A model generated the notes under the pieces. That model did not search any database and was not told where the DNA came from. It was given only the letters and a program-made list of their open reading frames with translations. From positions 1,259,464-1,278,800 of the forward strand of contig NW_019091416.1 in the NCBI RefSeq assembly GCF_001949145.1: a DNA stretch of 19,337 bases, read 5' to 3'. Source of the stretch: Acanthaster planci (Eukaryota; Echinodermata; Asteroidea; Valvatida; Acanthasteridae). Below, piece after piece: positions 19,273-19,337 of the stretch. Positions within the stretch are counted from its first letter, which is position 1. Each line of letters starts with the position of its first letter. Both the position numbers and the translations under genes were made by a program.

Positions 19273-19337
19273 TGTAAACCACTAAGACCATGGCCTACTA
19301 CTTTTTTGTACTAGGCATTCAAGTTCCTAAACTCAAT

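Larger units (their letters stand above)
16859..19337. other. Sequence upstream of the first recognised IDO exon
   Basis: Expected to hold, or lead toward, the IDO first exon and promoter, but I found no segment resembling the family N-terminus (a GFxLP motif followed by a donor). Contents: a non-LTR tail, repeat copy 2, short chance ORFs and a minisatellite. Confidence 0.5.

Overview
This is eukaryotic, intron-rich nuclear DNA, most likely from a marine invertebrate. Evidence: no dense ORFs, canonical GT/AG introns around short exons, many small inverted-repeat transposons, a solo LTR, and at least 13 copies of the 8-bp palindrome TACATGTA (about 0.3 expected by chance). I recall that motif as common in amphioxus, echinoderm, hemichordate and mollusc genomes, but I cannot fix the phylum from the sequence alone.

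One gene is recognisable. An indoleamine 2,3-dioxygenase (IDO) gene lies on the minus strand from 16858 down to its stop codon at 7086. I place twelve coding exons by splice sites, continuous reading phase and conserved family motifs, about 369 codons in total. Two pieces are missing. The exon for the first ~30 residues was not found and may lie beyond the window. About 7-10 residues between the exons at 9680-9761 and 9061-9130 probably sit on a microexon. The residues that define an active IDO are present: the proximal haem histidine, the substrate-binding arginine, the distal serine, the GGGSAAQS segment and the GTGGT loop. The inferred role is haem-dependent oxidation of L-tryptophan to N-formylkynurenine.

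The rest is introns and flanks filled with mobile DNA. From left to right: a ~820-bp long-TIR element (21-841); a diverged repeat (about 1215-1940) split by a 304-bp TIR insertion with an AACGA target duplication, with a second uninterrupted copy at about 18085-18475; a 35-bp perfect palindrome with 8-bp target duplications and a larger 278-bp foldback element of the same hAT-like family (4309-4586); a 1017-bp solo LTR in minus orientation (4918-5934); a TTAA-flanked piggyBac-like MITE (6445-7044) starting 41 bp beyond the IDO stop; a TA-flanked MITE (13635-13795) and a 3 x 37-bp tandem array (14293-14403) in the longest intron; a second TTAA element (16099-16524); a non-LTR retrotransposon 3' tail (about 17290-17466); and a G-rich minisatellite at the right edge. 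I saw no rRNA, tRNA or CRISPR feature. The single N at 7947 shows this is a draft-type assembly.
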